The notes under the pieces are model-generated. The model searched no databases. It saw nothing but the letters and a program-made list of their open reading frames with translations, and was not told where the DNA came from. DNA of 64,000 nt from Fremontodendron californicum (taxonomy: Eukaryota > Streptophyta > Magnoliopsida > Malvales > Malvaceae): positions 875,501 through 939,500 of the forward strand of contig JAULJL010000029.1 in NCBI GenBank assembly GCA_030761205.1, given 5' to 3'. Positions within the stretch are counted from its first letter, which is position 1. Every line of letters begins with the position of its first letter. Position numbers and translations under genes: made by a program. Shown here piece after piece: positions 1-9,980 of the stretch.

Positions 1-55
1 ATTTGATAAATTTATTTTTAAAAATTATAAATTAAATTAAAATATTTTTTTTATA
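1..55. repeat. Left terminal inverted repeat of PMD-carrying element
   Basis: The first 55 bases are the exact reverse complement of 3778-3832. The match stops at base 56 on the inner side. On the outer side it is cut by the window edge, so the repeat may be longer. A long perfect inverted repeat flanking a plant-mobile-domain gene suggests a Mutator-like element; the family name is inferred because no target-site duplication can be read here. Confidence 0.75.
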
Positions 56-183
56 ATTTAAAAAAATTTAAAAATTCGTAAAATATATTTTAGATTTTTT
101 TATAATTTAATATTTTGATTTTTTTTTTAAATTTTAAATTTCAAATGAAAAAAAAAAAAAAAAAAAATTCAAAGATGACCGTT

Positions 184-265
184 GCCCCATCCCCCCTCCC
201 CCACCCCCCACCCCCCACCCCCCACGTCCCCCCTCCCCCCCACACCCCCCACCCTCTATAAATAC
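184..265 (+). promoter_or_regulatory. C-rich tract and TATA box upstream of PMD gene
   Basis: A run of CCCCCCAC-type repeats (about 184-250) ends directly at a TATA motif, TATAAATA, near 257-264. This lies about 130 bases before the ATG at 392, a normal distance for a plant core promoter with a short leader. The leader is rich in TTTC/TTTTC. Confidence 0.5.
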
Positions 266-391
266 CCCTCTCCTCTTCTTCAAATTTTCATTACTCTCAT
301 TCAAATTTTCATTTTCTTTCAAAATTTTATCATTTTTCTACCAAAAAAAATTTCTTTCTACAAATTTTTTTTTCTACAACAATATTTTGAA

Positions 392-3117
392 ATGGCTTCA
401 CTATTAAGGTTACAAGAAAATCACATCTCGGAGGTTATATTTAACGAGGTAAGTAAATTGTTATATTATTATTGTTTTTTATATTATTATTATTTTTTAT
501 ATTATGATTGTTTTTTATATTATTATTGTTTTTTATATTATTATATTATTTTTTTTTTTATATTATTATTGTTTTTTATATTATTATATATTTTTTTTTA
601 TATATTATTATTGTTTTTTATATTATTATTGTGTTATATTATATTATATTATTATTGTTTTATATATTATTATTGTTTTATATTATATTATTATTGTTTT
701 ATATTATATTATTATTGTTTTTTATATTATTATTGTATTATATTATATTATTATTGTTTTTTATATTATTATTGTTTTATATTATATTATTATAGTTTTT
801 TATATTATTATTGTTTTATATTATATTATATTATTATTCTTTATATTATATTAAATTATTATTGTTTTTTTATATTATATTATTATTGTTTTTTTATATT
901 ATATTATTATTGTTTTTTTATACGAAATTATTGTTTTATATTATATTATATTATTATTGTTTATATTATATTATATTATATTATATTATATTATATTATA
1001 TTATATTATATTATTATTGTTTTATATTATATTATATTATATTATTATTGTTTATATTATATTATATTATATTATTATTTTGTTATTTTATAGTTTTATT
1101 TATTACTTTTTAATTGTTATAGTTTTATAATATATTAATTTTTATTATTATAACAGGAAACTCGTCGCGTATTACGTTCGAGGAAATTTACATTGGAGGA
1201 CCCGCATCCTTATATTATCGACCACTTAAGAAGAGCCGGATTTTATCACGCAAGTCAAATTCGACGACTTGTGATACAACCCGATTTAATCTCTGCGTTG
1301 GTCGAACGATGGAGACCCGAGACGCACACTTTTCATTTTCCATGTGGTGAATGCACGGTCAGTCTCGAAGATGTTGCGCTGCAACTTGGACTTCCGATCC
1401 ATGGCGATGCAGTTACAGGCGGAAGCCTGCTAGATTGGAATGAACTGTGTCAAGATCTATTGGGTGAGGTACCTCCAGAAGACGTCGTATCTGGCTCAAC
1501 GGTGAGACTGACTTGGTTGAAAACGTTTCAAAATCTGCCATTACATGCAACCGAACAACAAATACAATATGCTGCTAGAGCATATATTTTACGTTTGATT
1601 GGAGGATTACTGATGCCTGACAAATCGAGCAGTCGGGTACATTTAATGTATCTTCCATTGCTACGTGATTTAGAGGAAGCAGCAAATTATAGTTGGGGTT
1701 CTGCGTGTTTGGCAGTTTTGTATAGAGAACTTTGCCGAGCTACAGTTCCAAAAAACCATGACATAGGTGGATGTCTAGTGCTTCTACAATCATGGGCTTG
1801 GTATCGGCTACCATTTCTTGCTCCGCGCGTGGATATTTCGGCTGTATACCCCCTTGCAAGCAGGTAATAATCTTTACTATTTTATTAATTTTGTACGAAA
1901 TTGTATTTTTATAGGTCATTAAGATATTATATGCATTTTAATAGGTGGAGTAGGAGTACGGGTAGAGATTTTACAGAGACTCCGAGCGATCTTGCAAGTA
2001 TAAGACTACGACTAGATCGACTAGGATATGATAAGGTAAATATTTCGATTGTTACATTGAAGTTTTTTTTATTTATTTAATCCTTATGAAACTAATAATT
2101 TGTAATAATTATTCGCAGTTTCTGTGGATGCCATATTCCTCGAGTGAAATTATGGCATGCCTCCCATCGGATGCCTACAATAATTTCAATATATGGAAAG
2201 CAAACACAGCATTGATATGCTTTTCATATGTAGAGTGGCACCAAACTGACCGGGTGTTGCGACAATTTGGGATGCAACAACCAATTCCTGCAGCCCCGAT
2301 GAACCTTGATAAGCTTCACAAGGTCGACATGCGTGGTCGTAATGATGAATTCTGGCCTGCGAAGCATGAACGTTGGATCCAATGGTGGAACATACGTTTT
2401 GAACGAATTCCGACAGGTTACCCGATTGTTGGTAATAATTTCAACCCGTCTGCTGATTACATAAGATGGTATAGAAATGAAGGTCGGCCTTTCGTTTGTC
2501 CACCGTCGATGCACGAGGATGTTAGGAGTATGCCATTTACCGGACAAACTTCAGCTCCAGTCCCTCCTACACAGGATATGGATGCTCCTAGACCTCGCCG
2601 ACAACGTGGGCGAAGGCGTCAACCGACCTCATCGGAGTTCACAGCACCGAGGATGTCATTTGATCATCCTGAACCTGAACGGGATCATGGAGTACCATCC
2701 AGCCATCGTTATTCCGTAAGTCACCCCGGATATGACGTTGATGAGTGTTACCGACCATCACCGCCAAGAACGAGGTTAGATGACCAGCTCCCCGTCCAAA
2801 GTCCAAGTTCAGCATATTTAACATCCATGTATCAGTTTGGAACCCCTTCGTCAGCATTTGATGCTACATCATTTATGGGTGCATCTAGTAGTCAGGTTCC
2901 CGTTATGGGTGAACTAGGTGTTGGCTCATCCAGCAGTGGGTTTCAAATTTTTGATACGGATGAAACGACTGATGACATTCAACCGGAACCATTGGCGGTT
3001 ATAGCAAGAGGTCGTGGTGGACCGCGAATACGTGCCACTGACGAGGTTGAACGACGGGTGCAACCACCACGCACTAGAAGAGCTCGACACTGTTGCTCTA
3101 CACCACGCAATAATTAG
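392..3117 (+). CDS. Plant mobile domain (PMD, MAIN-like/PP7-long-form-like) protein, transposon-borne
   Basis: Four exons can be read with GT-AG introns and preserved frame: 392-448, 1157-1863, 1945-2035, 2119-3117, giving 617 aa. The ATG at 392 follows a TATA box and begins MASLLRLQENH; a splice joins it to the conserved PMD start (DPHPYIIDHLRRAGF). The PMD fills residues ~30-390 (motifs LVERWRPETHTFHFPCGE, LEDVALQLGLPI, then LWMPYSSSEI in exon 4). The C-terminal ~190 residues are low-complexity, rich in Pro, Ser and Arg. PMDs occur in host silencing factors (MAIN, MAIL1) and in Mutator- and Ty3-type transposons, often annotated as serine/threonine phosphatase 7 long form homologue; no phosphatase domain is present. 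Flanking inverted repeats say this copy is transposon-borne. The frame is open throughout, so it may be expressed. Its role in the element is unknown. Confidence 0.85.
449..1156 (+). repeat. First intron of PMD gene, filled by a TATTATTG-type microsatellite
   Basis: The intron runs from GTAAGT at 449 to AACAG at 1156. Nearly all of 456-1110 is a degenerate array of ATATTATTATTG(T)n and ATATT units. It opens long frames rich in Tyr, Ile, Leu and Phe in several phases; these are artefacts of the repeat and not coding. Confidence 0.85.
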
Positions 3118-3777
3118 AATAATTGTAATGTGTTTTAAATTTCTAATATAAATTTATATGTTTTGCATTTCATGTAATTTGTTCGGAAATTAATTGTTAT
3201 ATTTTATTTTAATTTATATCTTAATGTTGTTATTTAATTTTAATATAATAATCCAAATTACATGATAAGTTGCTTTTCTTTTTTTCATTTTAATTTAATT
3301 TTCTTTTTAAATTATAATAAGAAAAAAAAATTTAATCAGAAATTAAATTAAAATTTTTTTATCAAATATCCAGTTTTAAACTGTAACAATCTATATTATT
3401 ATTAAAAACAATGATTAAATTAATGTCACGAGTTAATCGAATACCAACTCAAAAAAACTAATCAAATTAAAAAAAATAATTTAACAATACCAACTTAAAA
3501 ATAACTTCTTTATTTAAAAAAGTGACTCGATAAATTTCTTTTAAAAAAAATTTATTTACATTTTACATCATTAAATTATTTTTGATATAAATTAAATTTT
3601 CTTTTTTATAATATTACAAAATTATAAAAAATAAAATTTTTGATATAAAAATTTTATTTTTTATATAATCTTCTTTTTAAATTTTAATAAGAAATATATT
3701 TTTATTTTTTATAAAATTGTAATAATAAATTAAATTACATTTTTAATATATATTTTAAAAAAATAAATAACCAAACC
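3118..3777. other. AT-rich 3' flank inside the PMD element
   Basis: Very AT-rich sequence after the PMD stop codon, with short poly(A) and poly(T) runs. I see no coding potential and no recognisable repeat other than the terminal repeat that follows. Several AATAAA-like hexamers occur but none can be assigned as the polyadenylation signal. Confidence 0.5.
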
Positions 3778-3832
3778 TATAAAAAAAATATTTTAATTTA
3801 ATTTATAATTTTTAAAAATAAATTTATCAAAT
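3778..3832. repeat. Right terminal inverted repeat of PMD-carrying element
   Basis: Exact 55-base reverse complement of positions 1-55 (begins TATAAAAAAAATATTTTAAT). Together the two copies bracket 3.8 kb holding only the PMD gene. The outer flank of this copy leads through ~60 bp of AT-rich DNA into the hairpin array at 3892, which may belong to the same terminal region. Confidence 0.75.
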
Positions 3833-3891
3833 TAAAATAAAATATTGTTTTAATATAATTTTTTTTTTATTAATTAAAAAAAAAAAATATA

Positions 3892-4129
3892 CATGAAGGG
3901 AAATCGCCACCCCCCATGGCGATTTCCCTTCATGGTTTTAGCAAAATTGGCTAAAATTACCAAGGGAAATCGCCATGGGGGGTGGCGATTTCCCTTGGTA
4001 TTTTTTTGCAAATTTGCAAAAAACACCAAGGGAAATCGCCATCCCCCATGGCGATTTCCCTTGGTGTTTTTTGCAAATTTGCAAAAAAACACGCTGGGAA
4101 ATCGCCATGGGGGATGGCGATTTCCCAGC
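3892..4129. repeat. Array of four strong GC-core hairpins separated by AT palindromes
   Basis: Four inverted repeats share the arm GGGAAATCGCCA. Hairpin 1: arms 3892-3909/3917-3934 (18 bp, 7-nt loop). Hairpin 2: 3958-3975/3983-4000 (18 bp, 7-nt loop). Hairpin 3: 4001-4041/4049-4089 (41 bp perfect, 7-nt loop). Hairpin 4: 4093-4108/4114-4129 (16 bp, 5-nt loop). Loops alternate between C-rich and G-rich, so neighbouring units are inverted relative to each other. Between them lie smaller palindromes such as TTTTAGC/GCTAAAA and GCAAATTTGC. The GC-rich cores stand out from surrounding DNA that is mostly A and T. Confidence 0.9.
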
Positions 4130-4584
4130 TGAAAAAAAAAGGTCCGTATTTTGGGAAATAATCAAAAAGTAACGGTAATTTGATAATTTTTTTTTTTTGG
4201 CTATATTGTAATAAAAAAACCATTATGTTTCTGATAATAGAAAACATGTAATTATAACAATATTTGTATTTTATTTTTTTTAATAAAAATTGTAAAAACA
4301 TAATTTATTAAGAAAATATTTGTAATGATAATAAGAACTTATATTACTCTTTTCTATTTCCTTATCTTAATAAATTATGTAATTGATCATATAATTTATG
4401 TAACTATAATAACAAATTTTCATTTTCTTATTAACCCTAATAATTTATGTTAATGATAATAAATTCATGTAATTGTAATAATATTTTATATTTAATTAAT
4501 AATAAAAATTGTAAAAAATAACATTTCACTCAAAACTGGCATATCCGACATATCCGATTTTAAGTTTTAATACCCCATTCCTGG
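4130..4584. other. AT-rich non-coding stretch
   Basis: I see no gene. The sequence is AT-rich with repeated phrases such as TAATTTATGTAA(T)TGATAAT and ends at the target-site duplication of the next element. Confidence 0.5.
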
Positions 4585-5037
4585 TAGGGATGACAGCGGG
4601 TCGGATATCAGCATTTTTTGTACTATCCGAATCCAAATTCTCAAAACTATTTTAAAATTCGAATCCACAAATTATCCGCATTTAATCCGCATATTACTAT
4701 CCGAATTCGAATTAAATAACATTATCTGTCAGATATCCGAATCCGCTAAAAATACAAATTCAATAAATCAATTTTTTTTTAAAATAAAAATATAAAATCA
4801 AACAAAATTTATGTGTTTTACAAATAAGCGGATTCGGATATCCGAATATGCTTTTCAAATCCGCAGAAGTAATGCAGATTCAGATAATGGATATCCAAAA
4901 TTTCATATCCGAATCCGCTGCGGATAGTAATTATAATATCTAATCCGACTTTTATCCAAATCTGCAAATTCAAATCCGTAAAAAATGAATCAAATATCCG
5001 CAGATATTCAAATTCGTATTTTAAATTGACATCCCTA
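4585..5037. mobile_element. hAT-type MITE (453 bp)
   Basis: Starts TAGGGATGACA and ends TGACATCCCTA, an 11-bp terminal inverted repeat with one mismatch. It is flanked by 8-bp duplications ATTCCTGG (4577-4584) and ATTCCTAG (5038-5045), which differ at one base. The interior is made of repeats of CGGATATCCGAAT-like motifs. Non-autonomous; 8-bp duplications and TAGGGATG ends fit the hAT superfamily. A related, 5'-shortened copy lies at about 29735-30075. Confidence 0.85.
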
Positions 5038-5095
5038 ATTCCTAGCTTTCGTTTATTGAGTTAATACCCCATTCCTGGCTTTCGTTTATTGAGTT
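5038..5095. repeat. Short tandem duplication at the MITE insertion site
   Basis: The phrase ATTCC-(T)-GGCTTTCGTTTATTGAGTTA occurs twice in tandem, and the MITE at 4585-5037 is inserted inside the first unit. The second unit shows the intact pre-insertion site, which helps to confirm the MITE ends. Confidence 0.6.
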
Positions 5096-6243
5096 ATGTC
5101 ATGAGCTAATGGGAAAGTCGTACTAGAGAGCTGACCCTAGAACTTTCCCTCATACTGTCTGATACTATTCCTCTGTGATATGTCATGAAAAAGAGGCTCC
5201 TAGAGATCGATGAGAAATTAAGATTTACTTGTAAATGCTCATAAAGATGAGATGGTGCTATGAGCTGAAGGTATCATTGTGTTTACTTTATGCTCTTTAT
5301 TTGTAAATGCTGTCGCAGCGGAAAAGATCAAAAATGCAAAATAGTAACTATAACATCGCGTTATGATTACTATTTAAATTTTTAGTCATATGAGTTTATA
5401 TTATCAATTTCCTTCAAAGTTTTTAGTGTGGTTATTCTCTTATGCATCTATATATCTTTGGAAACTGTTTGCATTCAATATGACCTGAATATTAACACAA
5501 GTAATTTCTAGATTATGTTTTGAACACATAGTTGATTATCTTCTATAATTGCAATATCTTAATGAATAAACTGCTCTTTATTGAGTATTTTCTGTAATTT
5601 AGTTCTTATGATGTAAATAAAACTTTTATACGTTCCTAAATCTTTTCAAAATGATATTTTTTGTTTGTCCATGAGATAAAACTTAAGGAGTAGAGGTTCT
5701 TGATTTTAGATGTTTCAAAATAAGAAATTCCACAGAAAGAGAATTACAAGGAAGGTTGTAAATGCCAAATCCTATAGAACAATATTATATATGACTCTAA
5801 CATCTCAGTCTCAGGCATGCATGTTTTTTGTGTGAAACTAATAATTAGCTGTAGTAGAGTTAGTTATTATGCCTTTTTGTCATGCTTTATATGCGCTCTA
5901 CTTCAGGGTGTCATAATCTTCTTTGTCATTTGGGCATGTTTTGTTATTATTCGAATTCGAGTGCGAGTGTCGGATATGAATATTTATTCGGTATGAGTAT
6001 ATTTAATTTTTATTTTTTTTAATATATTTAAAAAGTTATATCCATTAAGATTGATAATTCAATATGTCACGCGTAAGCATGTACTTCTCTTGTGATTACC
6101 GATTCCTTCCCATTAATGTTCTCATTTTCTGCTCGCCTTCGTTCTATTGGCTCACTTTCATAAATAGTAACCTCTTGATTTATAAGACAAATATTTCTTA
6201 ATCTATTACTCCTCTTATTAGTATAATTAATAAATAATTAAAG
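5096..6243. other. Intergenic, no gene recognised
   Basis: About 1.1 kb of AT-rich sequence without an open frame of note, RNA gene or clear terminal repeats. Confidence 0.45.
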
Positions 6244-6694
6244 GGTTCCAGTCAATATTGAAAAAAATCTAACCGGAGGTTAAATTGGTATGACCTTTGA
6301 GTCATCTGTTCAATCGGTTCAATCGGATTGTTCAGTTCAAAAGTAAATTAAATATTAAATATATAATTTTAATATTAAATAAGTATAAATATAATAATTC
6401 GTTAATAAAAAATGTTTTTGGGTTAATGGTATAGTTTTTATTATATGATTAAAAGGTTAAAAATTCAAATCTCATCATTTTAAAATAATTTTTAATAAAA
6501 AATAATAAAGTTAACAAAAAAAATTGGTTTTTTACCGGTTTAATCCGGATTTTTATCGGTTGAACCGATTTTCTACCAGTTTATTATGTGTCCAATTTTT
6601 TATATGCACCGGACTAAACAAATCGTCAATGTTCGATTCAACTAGTTCGACTGATCGATCCGATTTGATTTTTTTTTCACTGGTTCCAGTCAAT
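6244..6694. mobile_element. Non-autonomous element flanked by a 13-bp direct repeat
   Basis: GGTTCCAGTCAAT occurs at 6244-6256 and again at 6682-6694. The 425-bp insert starts near TTGAAAAAAATC and ends near GATTTTTTTTTCAC (weak inverted ends). Both arms carry inverted AACCGGT/CGGTTCAATCGG motifs. The middle (about 6420-6478) has a weak pol III-like pair, TGGTATAG and ATTCAAATCTC. The long duplication fits target-primed insertion better than a cut-and-paste MITE; class uncertain. Confidence 0.55.
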
Positions 6695-7179
6695 TACTGT
6701 CTATAAATTTTTGTTAGAGTTTAATTAAATTTTTATTTTATAATTTTTTTTATTTAATGCATTATTCTTATCAAATTCCAGAAGAGGCAATGATTAATTA
6801 CAAATTTTTCCATAAATATTACTTTGACAAGTGTTTTTAGAGGTGGCAAAATTTAATTGAACTCACAAACATGCCTAAATGATCCGTAGCAAAATCCATA
6901 CTTATTCGATTTGATTTTTAAAAAAATCAAAAACTCGAACTCAGAGAAATTCGAATTTAAAAAAAAATATGAACTTGATAAAATTTTTAAAAATTAAATT
7001 ATTTATAATTATCATATAATTATATCAATAATGTAGTGTCAAATTATTAATTATATCATTCAATTATATTTAAAAGTTAATTAATGTTGAATTTTTAAAT
7101 TGGATTATGAAAATAGAATAATTTGAAATTCTTGAATCATTTGAAATTTAATTAAGATGTATCAAACTCAGTATTATTG
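6695..7179. other. AT-rich intergenic, possible Copia remnant upstream of 7180
   Basis: No gene is visible. It leads into the Copia RNase H fragment, so part of it may be highly decayed pol sequence, but I could not read any. Confidence 0.35.
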
Positions 7180-7407
7180 AATTGCGATAGTCAAGCTGCA
7201 ATCATATTAACGAAAGATCCCAAATATCATTTAAGTATCAAAAACATAGATACCAAATATAATTTTGTGAGAGACATGGTTGCACATAAGAAAGTAAATG
7301 TGTAGTACATATCTACGCATAAGATGATTGCAGATCCATTTACGAAACCGATTCCTAAAGATGTGTATAAGGGACATGTAAGATCTCTAGGATTGTGTAG
7401 GAATTGA
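7180..7407 (+). pseudogene. Ty1/copia RNase H, C-terminal fragment
   Basis: One frame reads the conserved end of a Copia polyprotein: CDSQAAI near the start (normally CDN/DSQAAI of RNase H), then IDTKYNFVRDMV, YISTHKMIADPFTKPIP and HVRSLGL, ending with TGA at 7405-7407. There is one internal TAG (after VNV). The upstream pol is gone or unreadable. It belongs with the LTR at 8544. Confidence 0.85.
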
Positions 7408-8543
7408 CATACTTGCTAAGTTGTTCAAGATAAACAATTTGTAAAAAATTTCACTTAATTTTGAGGTTTACAGACAATGATATCTATTATTAATGCATAC
7501 TAAAGTTTGGTACTTTGTTTAATGAAAACATACACACGTGTATATATAGGTTAAGTACATAAATGAGATTAAAAGTATATCGGATAGATAATTAACCTTC
7601 TCACACAGGCAATCACCTCTAAAGCTTAGTGCCGAGTAGAGATGAGATTAGTTTTAAACTTTGAAACTAAGAGTTCTGCTAGAGCTCGAGTTTAAAACGA
7701 AATCGCCTTTATAACAAATCAAGATAAGGTCATATAGTGACAAAATTATGATCAAAAGTGAATGTTCCCACAATTCACTTTATCTGTCTATGTATGTCAG
7801 GTGGAAGTCTTGTTATTGAATTTATTGAGAAAGTAGAGTTGTGGACAAAGTTAGACACTAAGTGTATCTGAAGTATCACCTGTACGATATTAATATTGTG
7901 ATAAAGACATATGCTGCATGAGAAAAAAGAAGAGTAATATCGTAGCATATGTTTCACACCACATGTGCATTGTTTGACCAATATGGGTAACAAAAGAATT
8001 AATCGCTCCTTTTAAGTTGTGTGAGACCCCTGAGATCAATAAGGGATCTCTATTTAGTACCCTTATGACCTTTGACTATTTTTTAAAGTTTCAAGGTTAG
8101 CTATCTTAGAATGTTATCAATGGTCATAAATGATTCGATCTAATGGGACATATTTAGAGAGCAGTTGAATTGGAATGAAGGGATTCGAGGAAAAAGAAAG
8201 ATCATTTTAGTCTCACATTCGGTTGTATTCACTGGTTGACCAATTGTGTTTTATATGGTAAACACAATTGTGAATACAAAAGTTTATTATATCACTATAT
8301 AATAGCGATTATGGGAAACTTAAAATATAATTGAATGGATCTAGGATATTGCATACTTACTTTACTTAAATATTTGAGTTGTTATATATACTACTTAACA
8401 GTTGTATGATAACCAACTCTCGAGATTATGAAATATGATGGTCGCACGATCTATTTTTCAGTATGAACTTTACATATAAAAGAGATATCACTCTTTTTTA
8501 GTCCTTTGAGATAGTATTGCACCAAATATATGTGAGAGGGAGA
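7408..8543 (+). mobile_element. 3' internal non-coding region of the same Copia element
   Basis: About 1.1 kb between the end of pol and the polypurine tract (TGAGAGGGAGA, 8533-8543) directly before the LTR start. I see no further open frame. Some Copia lineages have long 3' internal regions like this. Confidence 0.5.
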
Positions 8544-8927
8544 TGTTGAAATCGGACACCTATAATGGATGGTACCTGTTCCATAACTTCCATTGAGAAG
8601 TTTATGGCACATGTTAAAAGAATTGTAGCACGTGTTAAAAGATATAAACCCCCCCCACAAGAAGGTTTCTCTCTACGTTGGAAGACGAGGAACTTCCAAA
8701 ATGAAAGTTATAGTTGATTTTTTTAACCAATTAAGAAAAGATAAAAAGTTAACTTTTCCATTCCACTTAAGAGAGGAAATTGAGAGAAATACGTTTTCTC
8801 CAAATTAAGAAAGCAATAATCAAAAAATTTCCTGCAAATGAAGTGAATAATTTAGGTTGTGGAAAATAATTAACTTTCATTTGTGATTTTTTCTTCTATC
8901 AATAAATCCAAATCTAATTTATCATCA
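8544..8927 (+). mobile_element. 3' LTR of Copia element
   Basis: Begins TGTTGAAATCGGACACC immediately after the polypurine tract and probably ends TTATCATCA at 8927, about 384 bp. The start is well defined by the tract; the end is inferred from the usual TG...CA form. No second LTR is in the window for comparison. Confidence 0.55.
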
Positions 8928-9980
8928 AACGATATGTTGTAAATTATTTAATTATGCATTTAGTATAGATTATATATATATATATGAGATAAGCTTCAGT
9001 TATGTTTAAGCTGATAGAAGAACCGTGAATTAATAAAGCAATAAAATATAAAATCGGATGGCTCATTAGTCATTTAGTGAGTAGCATCCAAGTTAAGGAA
9101 CAGTAATGAAGTCTTACATGTTGACTTGACCAGATCCGAGGGACGGGTCCATTGTTTATAATCAAATCACAAATGTGAAATGAAGGGTAAGTAGAATAAA
9201 TAAATAAATCTGACAAAAAGAAAACTGAGAGAGTTTTTTGCATTGACGTTCCATAATATCTGAAAAAATTAATTTTAGATGAAATCTGAAAATACCTTAA
9301 TAACCAAAAAATATATATATATATATATATGAGGAAACAGTAGAGTAGTAATGAAATGAAGGAAGGTGAAATGTGGGGACTGAGGAGGCATCAGGCATCA
9401 GCCATGTGGCATCAGGCATGTGCATGGGCTTTGTTGCTTTGCGGTTTGAAAAGAAAAAAAAGAAAAGAAAAGGTTTTCTTTGAAACAAACAACAATGAAC
9501 AAAAGAAATTGGGAAGTTGGCGTGTAATGTAATGAGTCGTGGAAAGGGAATCATCCAGATTCAATTCCAGATTATATTAAGATTAGATTACCAACTCAAC
9601 CCCATATCATATGCAAAGCTTAGTCTTAGCCCTTTCCTTATGACAGTCAGCCTTTGCTTTGATTCCCCAGATCTTTGGTGGCCCCTGCTTGCTTCCATCT
9701 CAATTACTGCTCTTTCTTTGCTCTCTCATTCATTATTCATCAATTCCTAATCAGTTGCCATTGCCAACCTCTCTGTCTCTTTCTTCTCTCTATCCTTCTT
9801 TTTGCCTTTTGCTCTACCTTTTCTTCACTTCACTCCCCAAATGCTTGCTCTATCCCATCATGCCTTGAAACAAAAAAAGTTGCAACCCTTTCCTGCTTCT
9901 TCAAAAATTAAAATAAAATAAAGCTTGGCATTTCTTTTTTTTCGATAAGTTGGAAAGCTTGGCAGTTCATCTTTGTCACT
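8928..9980 (+). promoter_or_regulatory. Upstream region of TMK1-like gene
   Basis: Holds two (TA)n microsatellites (about 8973-8984 and 9308-9330), an AG/A-rich tract near 9450-9475, and a TTC/CTCT pyrimidine-rich stretch (9700-9850) typical of a plant 5' leader. I find no convincing TATA box close to the ATG. Short open frames here are not conserved genes. Confidence 0.4.

Noticed and set aside
182..1113. Long plus-strand open frames rich in Tyr, Leu, Ile and Phe
   Set aside because: They are produced by the TATTATTG-type microsatellite in intron 1 and occur in several phases at once; splice sites at 449 and 1156 explain the region.
3892..4129. CRISPR-like array of repeats
   Set aside because: Plant nuclear context, repeats are alternately inverted hairpins with AT palindromes between them and no unique spacers.
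3874..4301. Several overlapping open frames with GNRHGGWRFPL-like repeats
   Set aside because: They are translations of the hairpin array in all frames and on both strands. The repeated peptides simply mirror the palindromes.
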